From Crambe crambe (taxonomy: Eukaryota; Porifera; Demospongiae; Poecilosclerida; Crambeidae), in contig OZ004591.1 of assembly GCA_963924555.1 (NCBI GenBank), positions 1,178,001 through 1,242,000 on the forward strand: DNA of 64,000 nucleotides, written 5' to 3'. Both the position numbers and the translations under genes were made by a program. Below, one piece after another: positions 36,167 through 50,812 of this stretch. Within the stretch, counting starts at the first letter, position 1, and each line of letters begins with the position of its first letter. Below the pieces are notes generated by a model, which was not told where the DNA came from, did not search any database, and saw only the letters and a list, made by a program, of their open reading frames with translations.

Positions 36167-38729
36167 CTATTCACCTTTGCTAACAGTTTCCAGACCTATA
36201 CTGCTCAGCACCGAACCAGCATCACCCATTGGGACTCCACCCCCCTGACTGCCTGCTGCACTGTTGTTGGTGAGTACGTTCTGTGCCATGTACAGAGTCT
36301 TGAGCAAACTGGCAGCAGCGGCCGCTGAAAGTCCTCCACTGGCATTGGGGGGCTGCGTTTGAGGGGGCATGGCTTGAGAAGTTGGAGTGATGTTGATCGG
36401 AGTGGAAGCTTTGGGGAGAGGAGAGGGTGTAGTGACGGTAGTAGTGTTAGCGATGGATGCTAGACTTTGGACAAGTGAGTTTATAAGTGGAGCAACTTGA
36501 GAGGGACTTCCCCCTACTGCAACTGGTGGTGGTTGTTGCTGTAAAGTCACTGGTGATGGACTATTTCCCGTGGGTTGTTGCTGCTGTTGTTGTTGTGGGG
36601 TCATGGGAGCAGACACATGTGCAGTGGTTGCCAATCGGGTGGGGGTAGCAGTTACTGTGAGTCCTGCTGGTGATACGTTTAAACGGGAAGGCGTGGTCAT
36701 GATGCTAGGGGGAGCGGGGATACCCCCTCCTGGGTTCTGCGCTAACGACGTTAGGAGAGGGCTATTGGTAAGAGTCTGGGCTAATGAAAGAAGCAACTGT
36801 TGGGCAGCAGCTTGAGTGTTGGCACCTCCGGGATTTTGAGGGGGCAGGGAAGGGGGTGCTTGAGGGGCCACAGGTGTGGGGGCAGTCTGGGAGGTCTGCA
36901 CGACAGTATTCAAAAGACTTTGGGCTAGTGGAGAGTTTATGATTGGTCGGTTGACATTGGAAGGTAGGCTACTCGACGCAGCTGCATCAATACCAAACTG
37001 GATGATCTGAGCACGCAGGAAAGCATTTTCCTTCTCCAGGACAGTGATCTGGTTTTGGAGGAGAGAGAGAGCATTGGCAGACTTCTCTGCCAACTTGGCT
37101 GTACCAGCAAGCTGCTCATTCTGAGTGATGAGTTCCTTCAGATACTCAACTGTCTTATCCAGCACCGTGCCCTTGCTATAAACATACTAAATATGGGAGA
37201 GGGAAGAGGAACAAATGAATACTTGAGCTCATGAAGCCTGACCTTTAACTCACCCCCACTATAGTTCCTGTGGTAGCGTCTTTCTTCTGGCAGCCTGGCA
37301 CGACCATTGCTAGTGTCTTGATCAGCGCATTGATACGATCCCTTCTTCTCCGTTCAACTGCAGTTAATTAATTAAGGGAGCAAAGTAAATTTGAGAGAGC
37401 AGCTACCAACTAAAAAAGATCAATATACAATAATATCTTGCCTTCATTATGTGTAGCCTTTCTCTGTGCCTCTCGAGATGACCTGGAAAATAAATAAATA
37501 ACTAATTACATATTAAACTAACTAACTAAAATAAAAATAAATAAACATAAGAGTTTGTTTTTTATCAGTCCAATATCAAACTACTTACACACTGGTCATA
37601 AGGTATAGAGTACTGTTGTTTTTACTTACGGGTCAACGTTGACATCTTCCTGGCTCATGTTTAAAGAGATTGAGGTGGTCTTTGGAGCAATGGGTCTGGT
37701 CTGTCCCATTGCTTGTAGGATCTCTGCACTGCTAGCTGGTGGGATCATCACATAGAGTGGTGGGGCTGCATTCAAGATCAAAATTATCCTAATACCAGGG
37801 CCACATCTAAGAGCTCAGTCAGACACTTATTGAAACACCCAATATTTGACCAACTATTGTTAAATTTCTTATACAAAGAGAGACTTGCCAAATCTACTTT
37901 CATGCAAGAAAAGAAAAGAAAAGGGAAACGAAAACCAACTGAGAATGCTCTAACATTGAAGACTATGTACAGTACCCAACTGTATCCTAATGTACGTACC
38001 AGTACCCAACTGTGTCCTGTTGTCAGCTTCTGTGGAAGTGAGGAACATTTGCTGGTTGGAAGTAGTAGTGATGGGGGAAGAATGGGTCTGACTGCCTTGC
38101 TGCATCTGGAGAAGAGCCCGACCAATGGCATTCAAGGTCCCTCCTTCGTCTATCTGAGCTGCTTCCTCGATAGAGGCACTCAATTCCTGCACAAAAAAGT
38201 TAGTCGGTTGATGTGCACTATTTAAGAAGTGACTGGTCTCGGAATAATCGCTAATTTGGTGTGATGGTTTCATGCTCAGCAGATTATGCTCATAAATCAT
38301 GCTTCAAGATTCACACTTGATAACGAGATGCAAAAATACATTATTTCACCAATGGATATCTAGTATTAGTATTACAGTCATATCAAAGATTTTATAGCTT
38401 ACTAGTCAACTAACCTGTTGGTCATGTACAATATCAAATGTAGGCCCAGTCAAATCACCCCTCTGTAACTGAGGTATCTCATCATTCTCTTCTTCCTCAA
38501 CTTGGGAATTGATCTCTATTTCAAACTGGCTACTTGGAACAGTGATAGTAACCGTCTCATCCCCCACCACCTCGTTGGGGCCCACATTTTGAAGAGTTTC
38601 CACGACCTGTACCACTTCGGCGGTCTCCCCGTTCTGGTGATCGTAGCGCACCCTCTTGGGAGAGGGAGCCTGCAGATACCCACCTCCATCTTCACTCTGT
38701 TCAAAACCCGCGCCGTCATTAGTACTCAT
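36167..38729 (-). CDS. USF: USF-type bHLH-leucine zipper transcription factor
   Basis: Six exons run from ATG 38729: 38415-38729, 38000-38186, 37630-37765, 37442-37482, 37254-37358, 36167-37174. An acidic N-terminus is followed by the DNA-binding region REAQRKATHNE/VERRRRDRIN, with the H-E-R residues that contact CACGTG. Then come a loop, helix 2 (KGTVLDKTVEYLKEL) and a zipper ending LRAQIIQFGID, like the vertebrate LRAQLRHHGLE. This order and spacing point to USF1/USF2 rather than MAX, MLX or MITF. The C-terminal 230 residues (Pro/Gln/Thr/Ala-rich, polyQ near 36580) are absent from vertebrate USF and may be an extra activation tail. The intron in the basic region appears to start with GC. 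It shares a 198-bp promoter with CENATAC. Confidence 0.9.
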
Positions 38730-38927
38730 ACTCGCTGCTAGCTGCTGACTATCCCTTGGTTGTCACGAGGTATGGTCACAAGAAGAATGACTGCCTAGCT
38801 GACTATCACAAGTCAACAAGAAAATGGCGGCTCGCCTTTCTTTATTTGCGGGCTCTGATTGGTCAGTTTTGAGTCACGCGCTGGTTCACACGTGAATTCA
38901 ATTTAAGGTCAGAGGTCAATATTAATA
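38730..38927. promoter_or_regulatory. 198-bp bidirectional promoter USF/CENATAC with E-box
   Basis: The space between two start codons contains a palindromic CACGTG at 38889-38894 (TTCACACGTGAATTC) and a TTGAGTCACGCG word near 38869. CACGTG is the known binding site of USF-family dimers, so self-regulation is plausible (inference). Confidence 0.75.
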
Positions 38928-40284
38928 ATGAAGAAGTCGTCAGAGAAGAAGAATACTTGGAGTTACTGCGTTGTATGCAGGAGAAATCATGAAGAGGGAA
39001 GGAAACATATATTCTCTAAGCATCACAAGACCAAACTCAAAAGCATACTATCAAAATTCATGAAAAAAGTAGGCTAGCTGCACTTGTACACTACAAACTG
39101 AAGTAGTACCTCCAATGCTTGTGACTAATTTATGCAGGTGCACAGTGCTAGACGATGTCTTGGGTCTCCTAGTGTGTTGGATGGAGAATTGGAGCCTGGA
39201 GCCACTGGGAAGATGTGGTGCTACTGCTGTGAGAAAGAGATAGAGAAGCATGTCACAGATGGCAGTGTGTCCATTGAGTGGGGTGGACTGCTAGAACACA
39301 TGGCTGAGTATGTAGTTATTAGGTCCTTTGGTAGTGTGTGGTGGACTGCTAGAACACATAATAGCCTTGTACCCAGGCCCGCTTTTTTTGCGGGGCGGTA
39401 GAAAAAAGTGGGCCTGGGTGTGAGGCTAGGACACATGACTGATGCAGCTATTAAGCTAGTGTTGGGTACGTGCCGGGGGGGGGGGGGGGGGGGGGGGGAG
39501 AGCTTGGTGTTTATCTATAAAGCATGCTGCTAAAGATTTTTCTCGTAGTTACCCCAAGATTTTGTATTTCTGACCAGGCAAGAGCACCATAAGAAGACCA
39601 GGAGATTTTGGTGGGAGAATGGAGCCGAGACAAACCAGTTGCAGTCATTGCTACTGTTCTCAGCGGAGTATCACCATTTCAAGGAGCTGGTGCTAAATGC
39701 ATTAGAGAAGCTTAAGGAAAAGAAACAAGCAAAAATCAAGCAGGTATTTAGGTTTCAGATTAAATTTTGGGTGAATCGCAAGAATTTCCATAACACACGC
39801 TATTTGTATAGCTTGCTGAAGACTTGAAAGCTGATGAGGCTTGTCGAGCTATGATTGCTTTGGAGGTGTGTCTTGAGGTCATGTGATGTGACTACTTTTA
39901 TAGAGTACACTAACTCTGTATCCAACATACAATCCATAGTAGCTGCACCCAAGTTTTTCCCAATGAAGGCCCACCATTTGAAAGAGGTATATAGCACACT
40001 TATATACAAGGGGACTGTGGACTCTGACTCAAAAGCCTTTAGACCAAGAGTGTCCACATTGAGATCAAGGTTGAGATCAAGGGTGGTGGGCCTTCATATG
40101 TGAATGTATTTTTTCCTGAAATATTGGATTCACTTCTTAGCCCCCTGCTGAATGTGCAACATCGTCCAAGAAACCAAAGCTTTGGAGAGATAGAGATAGA
40201 AGAAGGCAAGTATGATTTAAAAAAGGGTGTGTGTGTGTGTGAGAGAGAGATCGATCATTCACCCTCTTCTAGTTAACAGTATGT

Positions 40285-40358
<74 letters not shown>

Positions 40359-41459
40359 CTAATTTTAGAGAAAGAGTGTCAGGTGATAAGAAAAGAAAGA
40401 TTGGTAGTCATAATCAGTTGTCCATGATGCATAGTGAAGGAGAACAATTACTTACATCAATACCACCAAAACAGGTATGATAAAATTAGTAGCAATACTT
40501 AAATCATACGATAGTTTCCCATGATCCCTCCTCCCTTCCCTCCCCTCCCCTCCTCTCTTCCCCCTCCCTCCCCTCCTCCCTTCCAAAGATTCCTGGTGTT
40601 GTCGGTAACATACACACTGGTGCCACTCCCCCTTGGCTCAGAGATGACAGTTGCACAGACACCCTTGCAGTCCCCCTTATTGGTCCGCCTGAAGATGACT
40701 TCATATTGCACAGTCAGTCATATCAATCATGCTTTATTTCCTTCACATTGTATTTTTTATACTTTTCTTTTGTAGGGGAACGGTTGAAGCGCATTGGCAG
40801 GAACCCCAAACGTGTGGGGGCAGATTTTCATATAAAGCAAGCCACTCAGAAACAGCCAGACTCAGACAATTGGTACAACATATAACACTTCAATGCCACA
40901 GTATTGTAGTTACACAGCTCTCCTGTCCTTCTTCTTCTCAGGCTGCCAGCGTTTGGGCGTGTCTGGAATCATGGTCCAAGAGTCCATTCAAAGTGAGTTC
41001 ATTAATGAACCCACTCACTCTCCCCACCTCTTTTCCCGAGGTCTCTACCCCCACTTCCTCGATGAGTAATAGAGTGTACAGGATTAGTGGACACACATCC
41101 TTTTGTCTTTTGTATTGGACTGACCAACCTCCCCATCCTCCTCCTCCAGAAAGGAGTTTCTTAGGGAATTGACAGATGCAAGTGGCCCCTCAAGCACCTC
41201 CAGCTTCAAACCATATGCCCTCACAGACACCACTACCAGCAGTCCGGAAATAAGTACCAAGTCACATGATCAACTGGAAATAAGTAGGTATACCAGCAAC
41301 TTGTCACATGATCATCTGGATACACAAAGTAGCAAGTCATATGACCAAATTAATGAAGTCAGCAATAAGAGACTGAAATTATCTGGATCAAACTTTGAAG
41401 GAACATCCACACATAGTACTGACATTGTGATCAAACCTTACGTAAGGAAAAGAAAGTAA
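38928..41459 (+). CDS. CENATAC: CENATAC (CCDC84), minor-spliceosome associated zinc-finger protein
   Basis: The first exon from ATG 38928 encodes a C2H2-like finger, CVVCRRNHEEGRKHIFSKHH. The next reads MWCYCCEKEIEKHV then SIEWGGLLEHMA, a second Cys/His motif. HHKKTRRFWWENGAE matches the human FWWENKAE block. The exon near 40590 gives IPGVVGNIHTGATPPW, almost identical to the human IPGVGNIHSGATPPW, and later exons give RIGRNPKRVGADF and LPAFGRVWNHGPRVHS, again family blocks. The C-terminus is Ser/Thr-rich and ends KPYVRKRK. Known role: component of the U4atac/U6atac.U5 minor spliceosome complex needed for efficient splicing of a subset of U12-type introns, especially AT-AC ones. A long CT microsatellite lies just before one acceptor (about 40367). 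Divergent from USF, convergent with FRG1 (111 bp gap). Confidence 0.93.
39363..39425. repeat. Hairpin repeat with poly-T/poly-A arms
   Basis: ACCCAGGCCCGCTTTTTTTG pairs with AAAAAAGTGGGCCTGGGT around GCGGGGCGGTAG. A related copy is at 29652-29700 (CTTATTTTTTTCGCAGGGCGGTGGAAAAATAAGGGTCTG). Confidence 0.75.
39475..39499 (+). repeat. Poly-G tract
   Basis: About 25 consecutive G in a CENATAC intron. Confidence 0.95.
40287..40353 (+). repeat. (CT)n microsatellite next to a CENATAC acceptor
   Basis: About 66 bp of pure CT followed by atttctaattttag and the next exon, so the tract extends the polypyrimidine region of this 3' splice site. Confidence 0.95.
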
Positions 41460-41570
41460 TTTCTTTTTTTAAATATTACATGATGCATGTTGGAATTGGT
41501 GTGCATTAAAAATCAATGCCCTTACTGGACATGAGTGCATGGTTGGTAGCCTGACTAGCTTCAGTTCCAG
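41460..41570. other. Convergent 3' gap CENATAC/FRG1
   Basis: 111 bp between two stop codons; too small for separate UTRs, so the transcripts probably overlap at the 3' end. Confidence 0.6.
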
Positions 41571-43683
41571 TCACTTGCAGTATCTGTCTGCCTTCATCTT
41601 TTCTCTACGGTCCAACAGAGCCTCGTGGAGCTTCCCCTTCTCCCTTGCTTTTCTCAGCACACCTCTGTCTTCACTGCACACCTGGACATGATCACCACTC
41701 TGAAACTTCTTCCTAGAGTATAAAGTACAAGATTGTATAGTACAAGATACACAATTTGGAAATGTATAGGCCTGAACATTTTATTATTGGACAACCGACA
41801 CAATGGAATATATATACACTACAAGCATACACGAAATTGGTCTCAAGGCCTCCCACATTGGTGGCTGCTAATTCCTCCTCCAGTTCAGCATCCAGCTTAG
41901 CTTTCTTCTGGCTGGACTCGTCACAGTAAATCTATGCAAATCACATTGTGGGAAATATTCAATGAGTACAGGCCTGTTTCCCCCCCCCAAGGTAATAGTG
42001 ATTTTATTTCAGGGAGAAATAAGCTCACAATTGAAGTAGAACCTCTTAACCCTCTGAACAAGGACACAACAACCCAACAAAGGACCAAATAAGTCCTAAT
42101 GATACATGGCCCTCTACAATGGACAAACAGCTGGCCTCAATGACTTCTTTCTTTAGATGTTCTAAAAGTATTTTTTTTTCACAGTATTCCAGTACAGCTT
42201 CCAAAACTAACTTACCTTCAATGTTTCATTCTCCCTGACTTTCTCACTTGCTGCCACCAACCTCTTGCCCTTGATGGCACTCACAAAACGATGGTTACAC
42301 CCACAGAGTGCCAGTTTCCCCTGGCAACACAATCCAATCACAGTAATAATTATTACATGTACAACTTGTGCAGTGGAATCCACCTTTGTACACACTCAAT
42401 ACAAAATAACCTCCAAAAGAAGCTCTGACAAAAGACACTTTGAAAGAGGACGAAAATCTCAAGAAAGTACAATCTTTTTGAAAGAGGACAACTTTTCTAC
42501 AAAGTACAAAATTTCTTTTATTTTTCTCTTTTATATTCAGCTTAACAAATTTCTTTTTGAAACCTACGTTTCGGCTAGTTCTCTAGCCTTCTTCAGGGTT
42601 TTATGATTACAAAAAATTAAATAAACAAAAAAGATTTAAATTCAAATTTTGCATGGCTAGAGGCTGTTTGTGTAAATAGCCTGTGCAGATTCTGTCTCTT
42701 GTCTTTGTTTTAGTGTTTTTATGGTTTCTACCCAGCATCCATGAATATCCAAACCCCCATCCCTGTTCAAAATGTCATTTGGTGTTTCACTTCTGATGTG
42801 TAAAGCCTCTTTCATTAATAGTTCAGCTTGGCTTCTTGCCCTGTCCACAATTGATGCTTCTTCCCACAAAAAAAATGCTGGGTCCCAAGTAAGTGCGTCT
42901 GTTATTCATTTACTGACATCCATTTCACTCTTCTATACTACAATTGACCACTCACATCCTCAAAGACTGGTTCCCATGTCTCTCTGGGTCCAATAGCTTC
43001 CATCCTTCCCACCAGTTCCCCGGCAGAGTTCACACTCACATAGCGATTGTATCCGGATTTGAATGCCACCCTGTTCTCTGATACCCTCACAACAGTGAAT
43101 ACCTCAGCAGGATCAGGCTCATCCCCTAAGTATGCATATTGTGGAAGATAAGCTTGCAGACACCAATGTAAGTCATTTGGGCACACTGAGCCCACTCTCT
43201 TGCAGAAAGATTGCTAGGTTTAAAAAATGTACTGAGCTCGTGCCCACCATGCGTTGCACTCCCAAGGAGAAAGGGGTCTAGTATCTAGACCAAATCACCA
43301 ACTTTTAATCCAAGAACCAAACCTGACTGTCTTAATTGACGGATATCACTGACTCACCCTCATTCCGCACATCTCCAACTGTGAAACTCCCTGTATCCTC
43401 AGCAAATATGTATCCTCCACTGGAGGTTTCTAGTATTGCCCTCTCCTTCACCTCTTCCAAGCAATTAATTCGCCGCCAATTACCTGAAAAATACAAACCT
43501 TAGCTGTATAAAGCAAGATATCACTAACTTTACAACTTTACTACCATGTTTCATTTCTCCAGGTTCCAGTGTCTGATGGTGCGAAGTATCATCTCTTTTT
43601 CTTTTAAATTTCTTCTTGAACTGGCTTCCTGCCTTGCCCTTCAGCTTCAAATGCCCCTTTCTCACTGCAGAATACTCACTCAT
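41571..43683 (-). CDS. FRG1: FRG1, actin-bundling/RNA-associated fascin-fold protein
   Basis: Exons run from ATG 43683 to TGA 41571. The N-terminus [17 protein letters not shown] with a Lys-rich [10 protein letters not shown] stretch matches the FRG1 start and nuclear/nucleolar targeting signal. The fascin-like core gives [17 protein letters not shown], then [18 protein letters not shown] and [13 protein letters not shown]. The C-terminus ends [18 protein letters not shown], nearly the same as the vertebrate ETLLDRRAKLKADRYCK. Known role: a conserved nuclear protein linked to RNA processing and F-actin bundling, named from the facioscapulohumeral dystrophy region. An intron carries a retroelement-like relic (42560-42880). 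It diverges from ANKS3 (266 bp). Confidence 0.95.
42543..42885 (-). mobile_element. Retroelement C-terminal relic (Penelope-like or similar)
   Basis: On the minus strand an open stretch reads [20 protein letters not shown] then [12 protein letters not shown]. It resembles the 'EAlhIr...p..NRDgG' end region of Penelope-like and some other retroelement proteins. It is followed by ACCCTGAAGAAGGCTAGAGAACTAGCCGAAACG, which has a small inverted repeat. It lacks everything upstream, so it is a fossil. The family assignment is tentative. Confidence 0.45.
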
Positions 43684-43949
43684 CTTTCAATTAAAGCACA
43701 CCACGAACTATAACTTCGGGTAAAGGGTAGACATGTTAAAAAACTAGAAGGCAATTGACATGATATGTATTGGCAAGATACATTTTTGTACAACAACAAA
43801 AGCCGCGAGCGTTCCCTTTAGCTTTGCTTCCTGCCGAAGAAACAAGGAACACAGTTCTACTTAGCCAGCTAGGTGAGCCAAAAATGTACGTCATTTAATG
43901 CTATTCATGATCCTTCAACAGCTGGCTACCTTTTTTTAAATTCTTTAGC
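43684..43949. promoter_or_regulatory. 266-bp bidirectional promoter FRG1/ANKS3
   Basis: The gap between two opposite start codons. It contains a GC-rich patch (AAAGCCGCGAGCGTTCCC, 43798-43815) in otherwise AT-rich DNA. No X-box was found by eye. Confidence 0.6.
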
Positions 43950-48998
<5,049 letters not shown>

Positions 48999-49102
48999 TA
49001 ATACCAAATCAATTTTTTTGAAATGAATATCTGAAACTTGCGCATGCGTGAGCTAAGGGAATACTCTATTTAGAGCACATCAAATATACAAGGCTGGCTG
49101 AC

Positions 49103-50643
49103 ATGATGGCCATTTCAGCACTACTGATAGTTTTTTGCTTAGCATACGCTTCAGCAGAGGAATCATGCTTGGAAGGAGATCAGGAAGAATGCTGTAGAAG
49201 GACCTTACGTCCTGGACAGTATCCTAAACCAGCCCTAGCTAGTTGAATAGGTAGCCCATTGGTATCTTAGATAACTAGCTATTTAAAAGCAGACTGTCAC
49301 GCTTTGGTGTTCCTTTACTCGTATTCTTCAGATTTTACTGTACCTCCCCACGTTTAGATGTAAATACCCAGTCTGAAGTGGGATGTGATCGACGGACAGG
49401 GTTAGTCAATGTCTCCTGTTTTGCCGCTCCCTTAGTGAACTGTTCTTGTGAGAATATGCCTGTGGTCATGTACAACATGTCTCAGTGTATCTTCCGAAGA
49501 AAACAGAGCTGCAGATATGTGTAAGTCCATCTAGACCCCCCCCAGGAACAAAAAATGATGCGTAATTGGGTTGAACACCCCAGCATTTGGTAATTCCCCA
49601 GCAGCTGTTTGTTCTACACTTGGCTAGCTTTGCTAGTTTAAGCAGTGCTGGGCCAGCATAGTACATGGATGGGTGACCCTGGTTAAAACCCCATGGAACG
49701 GTGGACCTCTACAGGTTGAGACCACCACTCCCACTACTGGAGTGCACTCAACTCCCTCCGCTCAATTGAGGAAGTGTCTCTGACACTGCAAGGGATGTAC
49801 ATGCTAATCAATATAATATGTAGTGGGGTTTTATACGTAACACATAGGTAGGGGTATCCTGGGATTTCCCCCTTGTATGACACCCTGTGTATTTATTAAC
49901 CCTCAGTGTGTGTCGTAGATAGCCTATACTCCATATAATGCACACTCTATGCTGTTGGCCATTACCTAATCTATAGAGGTTGCACTGAGGTGCGTGAGAC
50001 TACAAGAACATCATACAGGGTTGTCCTCAGAGCGTGCTAGTGCGGCACTGCACTGCGCTACTATAATAACTTCACTTTGATCTTTTCTAAAAGCTTAGAC
50101 TAAAGTCAAATCAATCTCAATATCTATAAGCATAATCATTCTTAGTGTGCGCTGAGGGTTAGCACTTTAGAGTGCTTTTCATATTAGATGAGGATAATAA
50201 TTATCTAGCATCTTGTTTTTAGTGATGGACAGAGGTATGACTATCGTGTGGCAGTTGCTCTCTCCTTGTTTCTTGGGTTGTTTGGGATTGACAGATTCTA
50301 CCTAGGCTACCCTGCCATTGGTAAGATAAGTATAGCAAGATTATAAATACCAGCAAAAAATATCAATGACAAGAGGTAAAATTTCATTTATTATACATAG
50401 TTGTCTCATCCAGTCCTCATGAGTATATTTTTACTGATTCTTGCTGTGTGTGAAGGTTTGCTGAAGCTGTGCACACTAGGATTCTTCCTCATTGGACACT
50501 TGATTGACTTCCTCTTGATCCTCATACAAACAGTAGGCCCAGCTGATAGAACTGCCTACTACATTCCATTCTATGGACCACTCCTCAGAGAAATTGGCTT
50601 ATTCGTAGAAACTGGGTCAAATGAAACGTGTCCCAACACATAG
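49103..50643 (+). CDS. TM2D1: TM2 domain-containing protein 1
   Basis: Four exons (49103-49218, 49332-49520, 50223-50320, 50456-50643) keep frame and give 196 residues. The start is at the first of two adjacent ATGs; a signal peptide (ISALLIVFCLAYASA) follows. The luminal part is Cys-rich: LRPGQFYCTSPRLDVNTQ (family vGQyiCkdP.i...TQ), then VSCFAAPLVNC. The TM2 domain gives YRVAVALSLFLGLFGIDRFY, with the conserved DRF turn, then GLLKLCTLGFFLIGHLIDF and QTVGPADRTAYYIPFYGP. TM2D1 is a conserved two-helix membrane protein first described as a beta-amyloid-binding protein; fly orthologues are linked to Notch signalling and phagocytosis. The first intron has U12-type signals and intron 2 contains a 5S-rRNA-like segment. 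Confidence 0.93.
49219..49331 (+). other. Candidate U12-type (minor spliceosome) intron of TM2D1
   Basis: The donor GTATCCTAAA matches the U12 core /GTATCCT. The branch candidate TTCCTTTAC (A at 49317) differs from TTCCTTAAC by one base and lies 14 nt before the 3' end, the range expected for U12 introns. There is no long polypyrimidine tract between branch and AG. Splicing here gives the family sequence RPGQ-FYC. Confidence 0.75.
49600..49760 (+). repeat. 5S-rRNA-like segment (SINE3-like or 5S pseudogene)
   Basis: At 49632-49690, AAGCAGTGCTGGGCCAGCAT then AGTACATGGATGGGTGACC closely follows the 5S internal promoter region AAGCAGGGTCGGGCCTGGTT then AGTACTTGGATGGGAGACC. The 5' half of 5S is not recognisable and the 3' side continues into unrelated sequence, so it is not a functional 5S gene; a 5S-derived SINE or pseudogene is more likely. 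Confidence 0.6.
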
Positions 50644-50812
50644 CTATCTGTGCGTGTATGTATGTATGTATGTATGTATGATTTTCAGTATTGTGAGTGC
50701 AGACTCATTATGTCATTTTTAAAAATCATTCATTAAAATGTTTTATAACTTGGTCCTTGTTCACTTTCTTTTTGACACAACTTGCAAGATGGCATCGTTT
50801 CTCATGGGGTAA
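50566..50812. repeat. Left copy of the TM2D1/CFAP410 junction
   Basis: Contains the true end of TM2D1 (ccactcctcagagaaattgg), its 3' flank (attgtgagtgcagactca) and then a short piece matching the inverse of the CFAP410 C-terminal exon (cactttctttttgacacaac, then ttgcaagatggcatc). The CFAP410 part is internally deleted and is not functional. Confidence 0.75.

Noticed and set aside
49600..49760. Functional 5S rRNA gene
   Set aside because: Only the internal promoter part resembles 5S; the 5' half and the terminal stem are missing.
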